From: an uncultured Prevotella sp.
Lineage (GTDB): Bacteria; Bacteroidota; Bacteroidia; Bacteroidales; Bacteroidaceae
NCBI GenBank assembly: GCA_934219025.1
Contig: CAKQDG010000014.1
Span: 1 to 33,992 of the forward strand
Reading direction: 5' to 3'
Length of the DNA stretch: 33,992 nucleotides
Shown here one piece after another: positions 1 to 7,450 of this stretch (positions are counted from its first letter, which is position 1; each line of letters begins with the position of its first letter). The notes beneath the pieces were generated by a model. The model ran no database searches. It worked only from the letters and a program-made list of their open reading frames with translations, and was not told where the DNA came from. The position numbers and the translations under genes are program-made.

Positions 1-55
1 GGTGACCGAAGTGACATCCGGCCTTCAGAAGCATATCAAAATTTGTTCTTGACAT
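1..55 (-). CDS. rpsB: 30S ribosomal protein S2 (uS2), N-terminal fragment cut by window edge
   Basis: Only the first 18 codons lie in the window. The minus-strand reading from the ATG at 55-53 begins MSRTNFDMLLKAGCHFGH, which matches the highly conserved start of uS2 (S/T-R..F..LL.AG.HFGH). S2 is a small-subunit protein that joins late in 30S assembly. The gene follows rpsI after a 133-nt gap, the order expected in Bacteroidales (rplM-rpsI-rpsB). The start is fixed by the conserved N-terminus. The upstream sequence is A-rich without a strong Shine-Dalgarno, as is common in this phylum. Confidence 0.93.
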   Translation of the reverse strand, partial: MSRTNFDMLLKAGCHFGH

Positions 56-188
56 TTTGTTTTCTTGTTAAATGTTGTTGTTTACTTTCTTATTAATTCT
101 GTTTTGTTAGAACCAACTGCCAGGTAATTGCTATGCTGCAAGTCTTGACAGTTTAGATGCTAAACAGCGTTCAGCCATCCTCTGAGGA

Positions 189-575
189 TTAACGCTTGCT
201 GAACTGGAAGCGACGACGAGCCTTTGGCTGACCTGGCTTCTTACGCTCAACGGCACGAGAGTCGCGAGTCATGAATCCGTGATCCTTCAAAGTCTTCTTG
301 TCTTCAGCGTTCACCTTAACGAGAGCGCGGGCAATAGCAAGGCGAAGAGCCTGGCTCTGACCTGTAAAGCCGCCACCGTCGAGGTTAGCCTTGATGTCAT
401 ACTTCTCAACAGCGTCGAGAGCGAGCAGAGGCTGCTTTACGACATACTGTACGATTGCTGATGGGAAATATTCAGTAATATCTTTCTTGTTAATGGTTAT
501 CTTGCCGGTACCCTCGCTCATGTAAACACGTGCTACGGCACTCTTGCGGCGACCAATTGCGTTAATTACTTCCAT
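189..575 (-). CDS. rpsI: 30S ribosomal protein S9 (uS9)
   Basis: This is a complete 128-residue uS9 of the 30S head, whose C-terminal tail reaches the P-site tRNA. Visible family marks are the N-terminal GRRKSAVARVY, a central GGGFTGQSQALRLAIARAL, and the basic C-terminus KKPGQPKARRRFQFSKR ending in the conserved arginine. The length is usual for bacteria (about 128-130). It lies 11 nt downstream of rplM and is almost certainly co-transcribed with it from a promoter near 1206-1213. Nothing in this gene is damaged, in contrast to rplM just upstream. Confidence 0.97.
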   Translation of the reverse strand: MEVINAIGRRKSAVARVYMSEGTGKITINKKDITEYFPSAIVQYVVKQPLLALDAVEKYDIKANLDGGGFTGQSQALRLAIARALVKVNAEDKKTLKDHGFMTRDSRAVERKKPGQPKARRRFQFSKR

Positions 576-586
576 TATCGTGTGAA

Positions 587-980
587 TTATTTATACTGGT
601 TAATATCGATTGCTTTTGGTTTCTGAGCCTCGTGGTTGTGCTCTGTTCCCTCATAAACATAAAGGTTGTCCATCAGGCTGCGACCGAGCGGGCCTTTTGG
701 AAGCATACCCTTAACGGCGTGACGGATAATCTTGTCTACACCACCCTTGCGAGTGCGAAGCTCGGCTGGAGTGTTGAAGCGCTGTCCGCCTGGGTAACCA
801 GTATAACGGGTGTAAACCTTGTCGGTTTCCTTCTTGCCGGTGAAGTAAGCCTTGCCGGCGTTGATGATGATTACGTTGTCTCCACAGTCTACGTGAGGAG
901 TGAAGTTTGGCTTGTACTTTCCGCGCAACAGTTTTGCTACCTTTGTTTGCGGAAATAGTCTTGTAACTTAAAGTGTTCAT
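587..980 (-). pseudogene. rplM: 50S ribosomal protein L13 (uL13), broken by a frameshifting deletion
   Basis: The minus-strand ATG at 980-978 opens with MNTLSYKTISANK, the standard Bacteroidales uL13 N-terminus. The reading frame then runs into nonsense. The rest of uL13 (LLRGKYKPNFTPHV, CGDNVIIINA, TGYPGGQR, KGMLPKGPLGR, NLYVYEGTEH, PKAIDIN) continues in a different frame to the stop at 587. The conserved segment that normally lies between (E-W-x-V-x-DA...LGRL...) is missing. Compared with the usual family spacing, about 22-23 codons (close to 68 nt) are gone, joining AACAAA to GGTAGCAAAA near 932-942. As written, no intact L13 can be made; the longest in-frame piece begins at a TTG at 928. 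L13 is normally indispensable for 50S assembly, so an assembly or sequencing error is as likely as a real mutation. First gene of the operon with rpsI and rpsB. Confidence 0.88.
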
Positions 981-1159
981 TCTGATGTTAAAATTTTACT
1001 ACTAAAAAACGTTTTTTTTATTTACTTTCTTTACGCCTTTCCAATCGTTTCGCCATACCTATATATAATATACAGTGTGTATCCGCGAAATATTTAAAAA
1101 GTCGCTTGAATGCTGATTCACTAACCGTCGCGCCCGGCCAAAGGTGCAACTATTAACAC

Positions 1160-1188
1160 AACACTCGTGGGGTTCTAAGTGTTTCCCC
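1160..1188 (-). promoter_or_regulatory. Candidate structured leader of the rplM operon (hairpin with pseudoknot potential)
   Basis: Within the ~220-nt untranslated leader between the putative promoter (1206-1213) and rplM, six bases at 1178-1183 pair with 1160-1165 (AACACT/AGTGTT on the minus strand). The 12-nt loop contains CCCC (1169-1172), which can pair with GGGG at 1185-1188 just 5' of the stem. This gives an H-type pseudoknot. Ribosomal operons are often autoregulated through such leaders, so L13-dependent control is an inference from position and structure. The remainder of 981-1383 holds no gene. Confidence 0.4.
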
Positions 1189-1205
1189 GTTAAATAATCG
1201 GATTG

Positions 1206-1213
1206 CAAAGGTA
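1206..1213 (-). promoter_or_regulatory. Putative -7 element of the rplM-rpsI-rpsB promoter
   Basis: The minus strand reads TACCTTTG, an exact match to the Bacteroidetes -7 consensus TAnnTTTG. It would start transcription around 1200, giving a ~220-nt leader. No convincing -33 TTTG is seen 19-21 nt upstream, so confidence is moderate. Confidence 0.45.
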
Positions 1214-1323
1214 TAAATTTTTCTACATATTATTTATACACACCCTTGCAATCCTCTCATTTTTTATAAAACATTAACAATTTATAATCTTTTCAAAATT
1301 AATATTAATATTTTATCTCCTTT

Positions 1324-1354
1324 ATTGTCTTGTCATTTTATATGTATACATTTG
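1324..1354 (+). promoter_or_regulatory. Promoter of the Rhs-like cassette
   Basis: An ATTG at 1324-1327 stands 19 nt before TACATTTG at 1347-1354, fitting the Bacteroidetes -33/-7 arrangement. Transcription would begin near 1361, leaving a leader of about 23 nt before the ATG at 1384. It would serve the run of plus-strand genes to 5600. Confidence 0.6.
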
Positions 1355-1383
1355 TTTTTAATTAAATAGTAAACTTACTTTCT

Positions 1384-1830
1384 ATGATAAAAAAAATTAT
1401 CACTCTGGCAATCATATTTGCAGTTAATACTGCTGTTGCGCAAACAACCATAACCTATGAGTATGACGATGCCGGTAACAGAATATCGAGGCGCATTGCC
1501 GATAAGAACGACAGAATAACCAAGTCATACATCAAGAGTTCCGGGCGAAATGGATGTGAACCAGACAATACCTTTGGTGGAAACGATGGAATCAACATAT
1601 CATATTGCGAAACGACTTCCGCCTTATCTGTCGGCACGATGCCTGGTATAGGCTATATTGCGATATATACAATCGACGGCAAAAAAATCATGTATGTTTC
1701 TTTGCCAACATCTGGCGGGAAACTTGACCTTAACGAACTGCCTGATGGAATATATACAATTGATGTTATTTGCGGGCAGCAACACATCTTGCAGAAAATA
1801 GCCAAGCAGACTACCATCCACAAGCCTTAG
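1384..1830 (+). CDS. Small secreted YD-repeat protein with a sorting-domain-like C-terminus
   Basis: 148 residues. An N-terminal signal peptide (about residues 1-19, ending AVAQ) is followed at once by YEYDDAGNRISRR, one YD/RHS-type repeat. A glycine/asparagine-rich middle leads to a C-terminal part (about 95-148) with IAIYTIDGKKI and ELPDGIYTIDV. That layout resembles the beta-sandwich sorting domain of type IX cargo. It sits 6 nt before the large SpvB/RHS protein and behind a good promoter, so it is likely co-expressed with it. Its role is unknown; an accessory or decoy of the Rhs-like protein is conceivable. It ends in TAG, which shows TAG is an ordinary stop here. Confidence 0.8.
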   Translation: MIKKIITLAIIFAVNTAVAQTTITYEYDDAGNRISRRIADKNDRITKSYIKSSGRNGCEPDNTFGGNDGINISYCETTSALSVGTMPGIGYIAIYTIDGKKIMYVSLPTSGGKLDLNELPDGIYTIDVICGQQHILQKIAKQTTIHKP

Positions 1831-1836
1831 CGAACA

Positions 1837-4713
1837 ATGAAGAAACGAACTTTCTTAACATTTTTGCTTTTTCTTTTCACCGGCATCTTCATTCAAGCCG
1901 GTACAACAAGATTTTCTGCCGACAGTTGCGGAATTACTGCAAATGTCAGCAACCCGACGGTCTTGCCCGACAAGCCAGGCGGACCGGACATTGTAGTACC
2001 GGATTTCACCCTCGGTGAACCACGCTACGCATGGGTGGACGAAGAGATAAAGCAGTATCCTGTGGTGCCAGACATAACAAGCGCGAGGAACGCACCAGCG
2101 TGGACTCTTCCATATAGTTTTGATGTCAGTCCAACGGGAGCGTCAACGGTGTCAATCCCTATTTACGCCCCACGGGGAACGGGAGTGGCCACACCGCAAC
2201 TGACACTATCGTACAACAGCCAGACAGGGAACGGGATATTGGGAACAGGCTTCAGTATTGGCGGCTTGTCGTGTATAAGCAGGGGTCCGTGCGACATCTG
2301 GCATGACGGCACGGCACACGGAGTGGATTTGTGTAATGACGATGCCATTTATCTTGACGGAAAGCGCCTTGTGCTCCGCAGTGGCACGGCAATGACTAAC
2401 GGGGCGACATATTCGCCTGAAGACTTACCATTTACAACCGCCACATTCTTTTCTGACAACGGTTTTACAGGATTTATACTAAGAACAGAAGACGGGCACA
2501 CAATGACGTTCGGCGGAAACGAAAACTCCACGCTTCGTGTGCAGGGAAACGATGGAAAGAGAATCGCCTATGTCTGGTATGTAAGGGAGACAACCGACAG
2601 CAACGGCAATGCAATGTTTTACCAATATAGTAAAAACGGAGGTTTCTCTTATATCAGCGAAATAGATTACGGATGTAACACTGGCGACCTCTTTGGCATG
2701 CCAGTCAACAAGCTTCGTTTCTATTATGAACAGCGTCCTGATGTATATCCGGTAAATATCTCCGGTGCCACGGGGAAGATGGACCGCCGCCTGAAATATA
2801 TAGAGACAAGTTCTTCAGACAGCATATATCTCGTATATAATCTTTCATACAAGACTGACCATATATCAGGCAAAAGCCAGCTTTGCAATATTTCTGCAAG
2901 CAAGAACTTCAACGAGCAGTTCTGCATGCTGCAGATGGACTGGAAATTGCCAGGTTCCGTAAGCGCAAGCATTCTCAACATCTATACAGACAACACGGTT
3001 ATTGACGACAAACGCCACATTTTCACCGCTGCCGATGTAAATGGCGACGGAATTTCCGATATAATTGATGTGCAGTTCGGATACCGGCAGGCTGATATCG
3101 ACAACAGCTTCGGCAAGGTGCCTGCCACTTACTGCACACCATACATTTCCTCCACTGACAATAGCGGAAAAGTAATATACAGCCGCGGACGCACTCTCGA
3201 CATCGGGACGTTCCTGCCGGCAATGAAAGGCGGCATTCTTTCTCTTGTTTCTGCCGACGGCCGACATGCCGACATCATAATTCCGGAACTCAACACCAGC
3301 GGCAATTCCGATCACCTGTCGCCGCATGTGCTGACAGGCGGTGACGGCGGACTGATTGACAGACATACGACAGAACCGGTCCTGCAGCTTGCTGCACGCC
3401 ACAAGAGCGTACCGCTTTCCGCAGTCCTTGACACCGACAACGACGGTCGCAGCGAGATTTTGATACTGGAAAACAGCCCTTCTCCACTGTCGGGCAACAT
3501 TTACGGATATTACACCATAAGATATCCGGCAACAGATGGAAAACTGGATTACTCAGGTTCAAGCATCGCCTTGGCAGGCACACCCAAGCGTTTGTTTGCT
3601 GCCGACTTCAACAGCGACGGCATGACTGACGTTATGGTCGTGACAGACAAAGGATATACCATATTCCTTAACCGCGGATACGGCAGTATAGACTCCTGGA
3701 AGAGAATAAACGGCATAACGGTTTCAGATGCAACGCAACTTGAGTTCGGTGACTTCAACGGCGACGGGGTGGCGGATTTCGTCGCCATAAACGGAAGTAG
3801 TCTGACTTTATTGACAGGTGATGGAAAGGGAAACTTTACGGCAGAAAAGACACAGACAATAAATGAACTTAACGGAAACAAGGATAAAGAATACGGACAG
3901 GTTCTGGTATATGACTTCAACGGTGACGGCAGATATGCCCTAAGAGTCGATTACGGACCGGATGGAGAACGTTTCACGACAACGCTCAGCAAAGACGGAA
4001 CAACAATAAGAAAAATCCGTTTCTCACCCGACGGAGAATACATAGAGGAAAACGGCAACGTCCGTGAATTCACGTATCTCGGCAACGGACTGCTGTATTA
4101 TCGGGAGAATGGCGGCGAGGGCAAGATTCTTTATATGTTTTCCGACCACCAGGGAAGCATAACGGGAATTTACGATGCCGACGGAAGCAAGCTTTTCCGT
4201 GCTTCATACTCCCCGTGGGGCACGCAACAGGTTTCAAAGAATGAGATAGGCTTTATCCGCGGTTATACCGGCCACGAGATGCTGCGCGAGTTTAGCCTCA
4301 TCAATATGAACGGCAGACTTTACGACCCGCTGCTCGGCAGATTTCTCTCTCCTGACAACTTTTTGCAGATGCCGGAAAGTAGCCAGGGCTTCAACAGATA
4401 TTCGTATTGTCTGAACAATCCGCTGAAGTATACTGACCCGAGTGGAGAGTTGTTCGGGATTGACGATTTATTGTTTGTTGCAACAATAGGGGCAATATCC
4501 GGTTACACAAATGCAATAATCAACGGAGGAAATGCTTGGCGTAGAGCATTTTTTGGCGGTCTTAGTTCTGCAGCAACGTATGGTATAGGTTCAGCATTTG
4601 GACATACATTTGGCACGGTAGGCACAGAGATGTTGCGCGCCGGCAGTCATGGACTTGCCAATGGGATTATCGGCACAATTGGAGGGCATAAATTTGGACC
4701 TGGAAATCAATGA
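1837..4713 (+). CDS. Compact SpvB/FG-GAP/RHS-core secreted protein with variable C-terminus
   Basis: 958 residues. Domains in order: signal peptide (about 1-22); an SpvB/TcaC-type N-terminal domain (about 90-330; PIYAPRGTGVATPQLTLSYN, LGTGFSIGGLS); FG-GAP/VCBS-like calcium-binding repeats (about 398-700; ADVNGDGISD, DTDNDGRSE, ADFNSDGMTD, GDFNGDGVAD); a short RHS segment; and the RHS-associated core (about 775-872; DHQGSITGIYD, YSPWGTQ, NGRLYDPLLGRFLSPD, YSYCLNNPLKYTDPSGE). A variable tail follows (873-958). Relatives carry many YD repeats forming a shell around a toxin; these are nearly absent here. The sequence passes from an incomplete FG-GAP motif (YDFNGDGR) straight into the last RHS repeat near residue 699 (nt ~3932), suggesting an internal deletion. 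It ends in a 4-nt overlap with the next ORF. It is likely a surface or secreted polymorphic-toxin-type protein, but function is not shown. Confidence 0.88.
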   Translation: MKKRTFLTFLLFLFTGIFIQAGTTRFSADSCGITANVSNPTVLPDKPGGPDIVVPDFTLGEPRYAWVDEEIKQYPVVPDITSARNAPAWTLPYSFDVSPTGASTVSIPIYAPRGTGVATPQLTLSYNSQTGNGILGTGFSIGGLSCISRGPCDIWHDGTAHGVDLCNDDAIYLDGKRLVLRSGTAMTNGATYSPEDLPFTTATFFSDNGFTGFILRTEDGHTMTFGGNENSTLRVQGNDGKRIAYVWYVRETTDSNGNAMFYQYSKNGGFSYISEIDYGCNTGDLFGMPVNKLRFYYEQRPDVYPVNISGATGKMDRRLKYIETSSSDSIYLVYNLSYKTDHISGKSQLCNISASKNFNEQFCMLQMDWKLPGSVSASILNIYTDNTVIDDKRHIFTAADVNGDGISDIIDVQFGYRQADIDNSFGKVPATYCTPYISSTDNSGKVIYSRGRTLDIGTFLPAMKGGILSLVSADGRHADIIIPELNTSGNSDHLSPHVLTGGDGGLIDRHTTEPVLQLAARHKSVPLSAVLDTDNDGRSEILILENSPSPLSGNIYGYYTIRYPATDGKLDYSGSSIALAGTPKRLFAADFNSDGMTDVMVVTDKGYTIFLNRGYGSIDSWKRINGITVSDATQLEFGDFNGDGVADFVAINGSSLTLLTGDGKGNFTAEKTQTINELNGNKDKEYGQVLVYDFNGDGRYALRVDYGPDGERFTTTLSKDGTTIRKIRFSPDGEYIEENGNVREFTYLGNGLLYYRENGGEGKILYMFSDHQGSITGIYDADGSKLFRASYSPWGTQQVSKNEIGFIRGYTGHEMLREFSLINMNGRLYDPLLGRFLSPDNFLQMPESSQGFNRYSYCLNNPLKYTDPSGELFGIDDLLFVATIGAISGYTNAIINGGNAWRRAFFGGLSSAATYGIGSAFGHTFGTVGTEMLRAGSHGLANGIIGTIGGHKFGPGNQ

Positions 4714-5099
4714 TGGTTGGAGCAGCTTTCGACTATTCAATGAGAAATAACAATTTGGGGTTAAACTCAATTGAAACGATGAGCAAATACATAAGACCTA
4801 ATATGCTAAAATTTGCCAACATCTCAAGTAATGTATTATCATTGGGTTATGGTACATGGGACACATATCAAGGTTATCTTATGGATGGAAAAGCTATTAG
4901 ATATAACACAACTAAAGCTGCATCAAAATCCTTGATTTCGTGGGTTGCAGGAATGGAAAGTGCAAAGGTCTGTGCAACTTATGGAACTTTGTATGGTGGA
5001 ATGTATGGTGGAATCGTTTGTGGTATCGCAGGTGGAATTATTGGAGGTTTTGCAGGTGGATATATCAGCGATTATTCTATAGATTTTATATATCATTAA
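4710..5099 (+). CDS. Glycine-zipper ORF overlapping the RHS protein (possible displaced toxin tip)
   Basis: 129 residues, beginning at an ATG inside the ATGA that ends the RHS protein. This allows either translational coupling or a recent frameshift that split one longer C-terminus. There is no signal peptide. The N-terminal half is polar (residues 1-60). The last 40 residues hold a run of glycine-zipper motifs (GGMYGGIVCGIAGGIIGGFAGGY), a pattern common in membrane-inserting tips of Rhs-type proteins. Base composition is markedly more AT-rich than the RHS gene, as expected for exchanged tip modules. I do not recognise a catalytic toxin domain. The role is inferred only from position and composition. 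Confidence 0.65.
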   Translation: MMVGAAFDYSMRNNNLGLNSIETMSKYIRPNMLKFANISSNVLSLGYGTWDTYQGYLMDGKAIRYNTTKAASKSLISWVAGMESAKVCATYGTLYGGMYGGIVCGIAGGIIGGFAGGYISDYSIDFIYH

Positions 5100-5108
5100 A
5101 TTAGAGAG

Positions 5109-5600
5109 ATGAAACAGATTATTACTAAATTTGAGACGATCATCAACATTATAAATTATGTGTTATGTGATTTGTATGCTTGTAAGAATCTTATGATAAA
5201 ATCATTGCTTTTTAAATTTGAAGATTTTTATTTAAGAAGAAGATTCAAAGTAAAATATTTGTCAAAGCATTATATTTCAGATATGGAAAGAAAATACGAC
5301 ATGGAATTTTTTGAAAATAGAATTTCTTTTATGGTATTAGGTATTCCTATCGCTTTGTTTTTTGCAAAATTGCCATGTCCAATTTTACATATAAACAAAT
5401 TATATATATTTTATGCATTTCAATCTCTTATTGCTATATCTTTACTCAAATTTATATTTTACAAGAAAAAAAGTAAATATAATTTTAAAATATTTGATAG
5501 GATTAAGGCAAAGAATATTTTTCAATGGAGGTGTATGACACTATGCGTAATAGTTCTCGATTTGGTATTATTTTTATTACTATTAAGATACATCCATTAA
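5109..5600 (+). CDS. AT-rich multi-pass membrane protein, candidate immunity protein
   Basis: 163 residues, starting 9 nt after the glycine-zipper ORF. It is very AT-rich and lysine/isoleucine/phenylalanine-rich. The N-terminal third is basic and amphipathic. Hydrophobic segments lie near residues 75-95 (SFMVLGIPIALFFA), 100-118 (YIFYAFQSLIAISLLKFIF) and 142-160 (MTLCVIVLDLVLFLLLLRY), so three membrane spans are likely. No family is recognised. A small AT-rich membrane protein directly behind a variable Rhs tip is the classic position of an immunity gene against a membrane-active toxin; that is inference. Confidence 0.6.
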   Translation: MKQIITKFETIINIINYVLCDLYACKNLMIKSLLFKFEDFYLRRRFKVKYLSKHYISDMERKYDMEFFENRISFMVLGIPIALFFAKLPCPILHINKLYIFYAFQSLIAISLLKFIFYKKKSKYNFKIFDRIKAKNIFQWRCMTLCVIVLDLVLFLLLLRYIH

Positions 5601-5629
5601 ATAGAGTCTATTAATATGTGTTTACTTGA

Positions 5630-5728
5630 ATGACAATGCTATCTCAATATCAGATGCAGACTTACAATCATAGAACAAGCATTTGTAAACTTATGGAAAA
5701 AGGAGAAGAAAGGAAGATTATTGTATAA
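5630..5728 (+). CDS. Possible 32-residue small ORF or gene remnant
   Basis: An ATG-initiated frame (MTMLSQYQMQ... to ...EERKIIV) lies in the 197-nt gap between the Rhs cassette and the alcohol dehydrogenase terminator. It has no recognisable domain and no clear ribosome binding site. It may be the remains of an older Rhs tip, a small peptide gene, or chance. Confidence 0.2.
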   Translation: MTMLSQYQMQTYNHRTSICKLMEKGEERKIIV

Positions 5729-5736
5729 TAAAAACA

Positions 5737-5759
5737 CCCCATAACGCTTAGTTATGGGG
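5737..5759 (-). terminator. Rho-independent terminator of the alcohol dehydrogenase gene
   Basis: A perfect 9-bp stem (CCCCATAAC/GTTATGGGG) with a 5-nt loop. Read on the minus strand it is followed by TGTTTTTATT, a proper U-tract, 39 nt beyond the adh stop. On the plus strand it has no U-tract, so it is mainly for the minus-strand gene. Confidence 0.85.
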
Positions 5760-5797
5760 ATAAGTATGTAATTAAATAAATTTATGCCAGAGGCGTA

Positions 5798-6979
5798 CTA
5801 TTTCGCCATGCGATATATCTCTTCCATATCGTGGCGGCGGAGCACTTTGAACGAGCCGATGGTTCTGCCGTCGTGGTGGCTGCACTTTAGTGCCAGGAGT
5901 TTTATCTCGTCTTCGGTTATCTCGCGGCCGATGAGCTCGCGGATGCTTGTCGGCATTCCGATGGCGCGATAGAAACGCTCCATTGCCTCGATGCCGGCAA
6001 GGGCTGTTGCCTCAGGATTGGTGAAATCGTTTGGCACATCCATCACGTTTACGGCGAAGCGCACGAAGCGCGACACATTCTCCTTGTACACGTATCTTGC
6101 CCAGCTCGGCCACAGGGCGGCAAGTCCGGCTCCGTGTGCCACGTCGAACAGGGCGCTCAGTTCGTGTTCTATCTGGTGTGTGGCGAAGTCGCTGTAGGAG
6201 CGGTCGCCGGTCAGATCGTTGTGTCCCAGGCTCGACGCCCACATTATGCAGGCGCGGTTGCGGTAGTCTTCGGGATTGCGCAACACGTGGAACACGCTGT
6301 CTTTCACCGTGCGCAGCAACGCCTCGGCGATATTGTCGATGAGTGTCATGTCGTCCACGCTGCCAAAGTATCTCTCCATCGTGTGCATCATTATGTCGGT
6401 GGCCCCGCATGCCGTCTGGTATGGCGGCAGGGTGAATGTGCGCACGGGATTCATGATGGCGAACTTGGGTCGGCAGATGTTGCTGCTGAATCCTATTTTC
6501 AGGTCGCCGTCTTCGTTTGTTATCACGCTGGCGTCGCTCATCTCGCTGCCGGCGGCAGGAATTGTGAGCACCACTCCCACGGGGAGTGTCTCCGTTGGAG
6601 CGTATTTGCGGGCATATATGTCCCACACTTCGCCGTCGTATTTCATTCCCATACCGATAGCCTTGCACGAGTCTATCACGCTGCCTCCGCCCACAGCAAG
6701 GAGGAAGTCCACGCCTTCTTTGCGACACAGGTCAATGCCGCGGTGAACCATCTCGAGCCTTGGGTTTGGCTTCACTCCGCCCATTTCCACGAAGTCCACC
6801 CCACCCTCTTTGAGCATGGATCGCACCGATGCGAGCAGTCCGGAGCGCTCGGCGCTCTGTCCGCCATAGTGGATGAGCACTTTGTGCCCGCCGTATTTTT
6901 TTATCATCTCCACGAGATGCTCCTCTGACTCTTTGCCGAACACCACTTCGGTGGGGGCATAAAACTTAAAGTCTTTCAT
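5798..6979 (-). CDS. Iron-containing alcohol dehydrogenase (butanol-dehydrogenase type)
   Basis: 393 residues, a full-length group III metal-dependent alcohol dehydrogenase. It probably reduces aldehydes with NAD(P)H in the cytoplasm as a fermentative or detoxifying sink. The Rossmann-like N-terminal domain shows the nucleotide-binding GGGS at 97-100 and the PAAGSEMSDASVI segment (151 onward). The metal-binding set is intact: D195 and H199 (CGATDIMMHT), H268 (THQIEHELSA) and H282 (VAHGAGLA). The same pattern occurs in BdhA/YqhD-like enzymes. YqhD-type (NADPH) versus Bdh-type (NADH) cannot be settled by eye. It is a single gene with its own terminator. Its GC content is higher than that of the AT-rich genes next door. 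Confidence 0.93.
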   Translation of the reverse strand: MKDFKFYAPTEVVFGKESEEHLVEMIKKYGGHKVLIHYGGQSAERSGLLASVRSMLKEGGVDFVEMGGVKPNPRLEMVHRGIDLCRKEGVDFLLAVGGGSVIDSCKAIGMGMKYDGEVWDIYARKYAPTETLPVGVVLTIPAAGSEMSDASVITNEDGDLKIGFSSNICRPKFAIMNPVRTFTLPPYQTACGATDIMMHTMERYFGSVDDMTLIDNIAEALLRTVKDSVFHVLRNPEDYRNRACIMWASSLGHNDLTGDRSYSDFATHQIEHELSALFDVAHGAGLAALWPSWARYVYKENVSRFVRFAVNVMDVPNDFTNPEATALAGIEAMERFYRAIGMPTSIRELIGREITEDEIKLLALKCSHHDGRTIGSFKVLRRHDMEEIYRMAK

Positions 6980-7029
6980 ATCTGTTTTACTGTTATTTTA
7001 TTGATGTTTCAAAGTTTTGCGGTTGATTA

Positions 7030-7437
7030 TTATATCCATTCGTGCTGTTCTATGGTGTGTCCACACGAACAGCAGTTGCCATTTCCTATTTTGCCGTCAT
7101 AATGCTGACAGGAACACAGAGTGCACTTTGCTGCTGTTATACCAACAAACGAAGGGTTACCCTTGTTGCCGTCATGCGCAATTCTTTGGTATTCATCATC
7201 TGAAACAGAATCCTGCGTTATGCCATTATTAAGCATACTGTCTACAGATTGCATTCCATCAGTCTCGTAGCAGTCTGTCCCATCTGCTGCATACATAGAA
7301 TCTCCTGCATCAATGGTGTTGCAGTCTGTGTCATCGATGCCACAGTCGTCAAGTCCGCTGTCAGTAGAGTCAATATCGGGCAGATCATTGTCGCTGCCGT
7401 CAAACAAATCTGATATATATTCAAGAAAGTCAAACAT
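7030..7437 (-). CDS. Acidic protein with C-terminal Cys/His cluster, unknown function
   Basis: 135 residues without signal peptide. The first 95 residues are strongly acidic (many D, with D-x-x-D spacing) and low in complexity. The last 35 carry a compact CTLCSCQH...CCSCGHTIEQHEW cluster with six cysteines and several histidines, which looks like a zinc-ribbon-type metal site. It begins 13 nt after the 280-residue gene and probably belongs to the crcB operon. No family is recognised. A role as a metal-binding or protein-interaction adaptor is only a guess. Confidence 0.65.
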   Translation of the reverse strand: MFDFLEYISDLFDGSDNDLPDIDSTDSGLDDCGIDDTDCNTIDAGDSMYAADGTDCYETDGMQSVDSMLNNGITQDSVSDDEYQRIAHDGNKGNPSFVGITAAKCTLCSCQHYDGKIGNGNCCSCGHTIEQHEWI

Positions 7438-7450
7438 ATTAATTAAATTT

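Noticed and set aside
6012..6728. Long open frame (238 codons) on the minus strand inside the alcohol dehydrogenase
   Set aside because: Out-of-frame, arginine-rich translation of a GC-rich gene whose own frame matches a known family with intact metal ligands.
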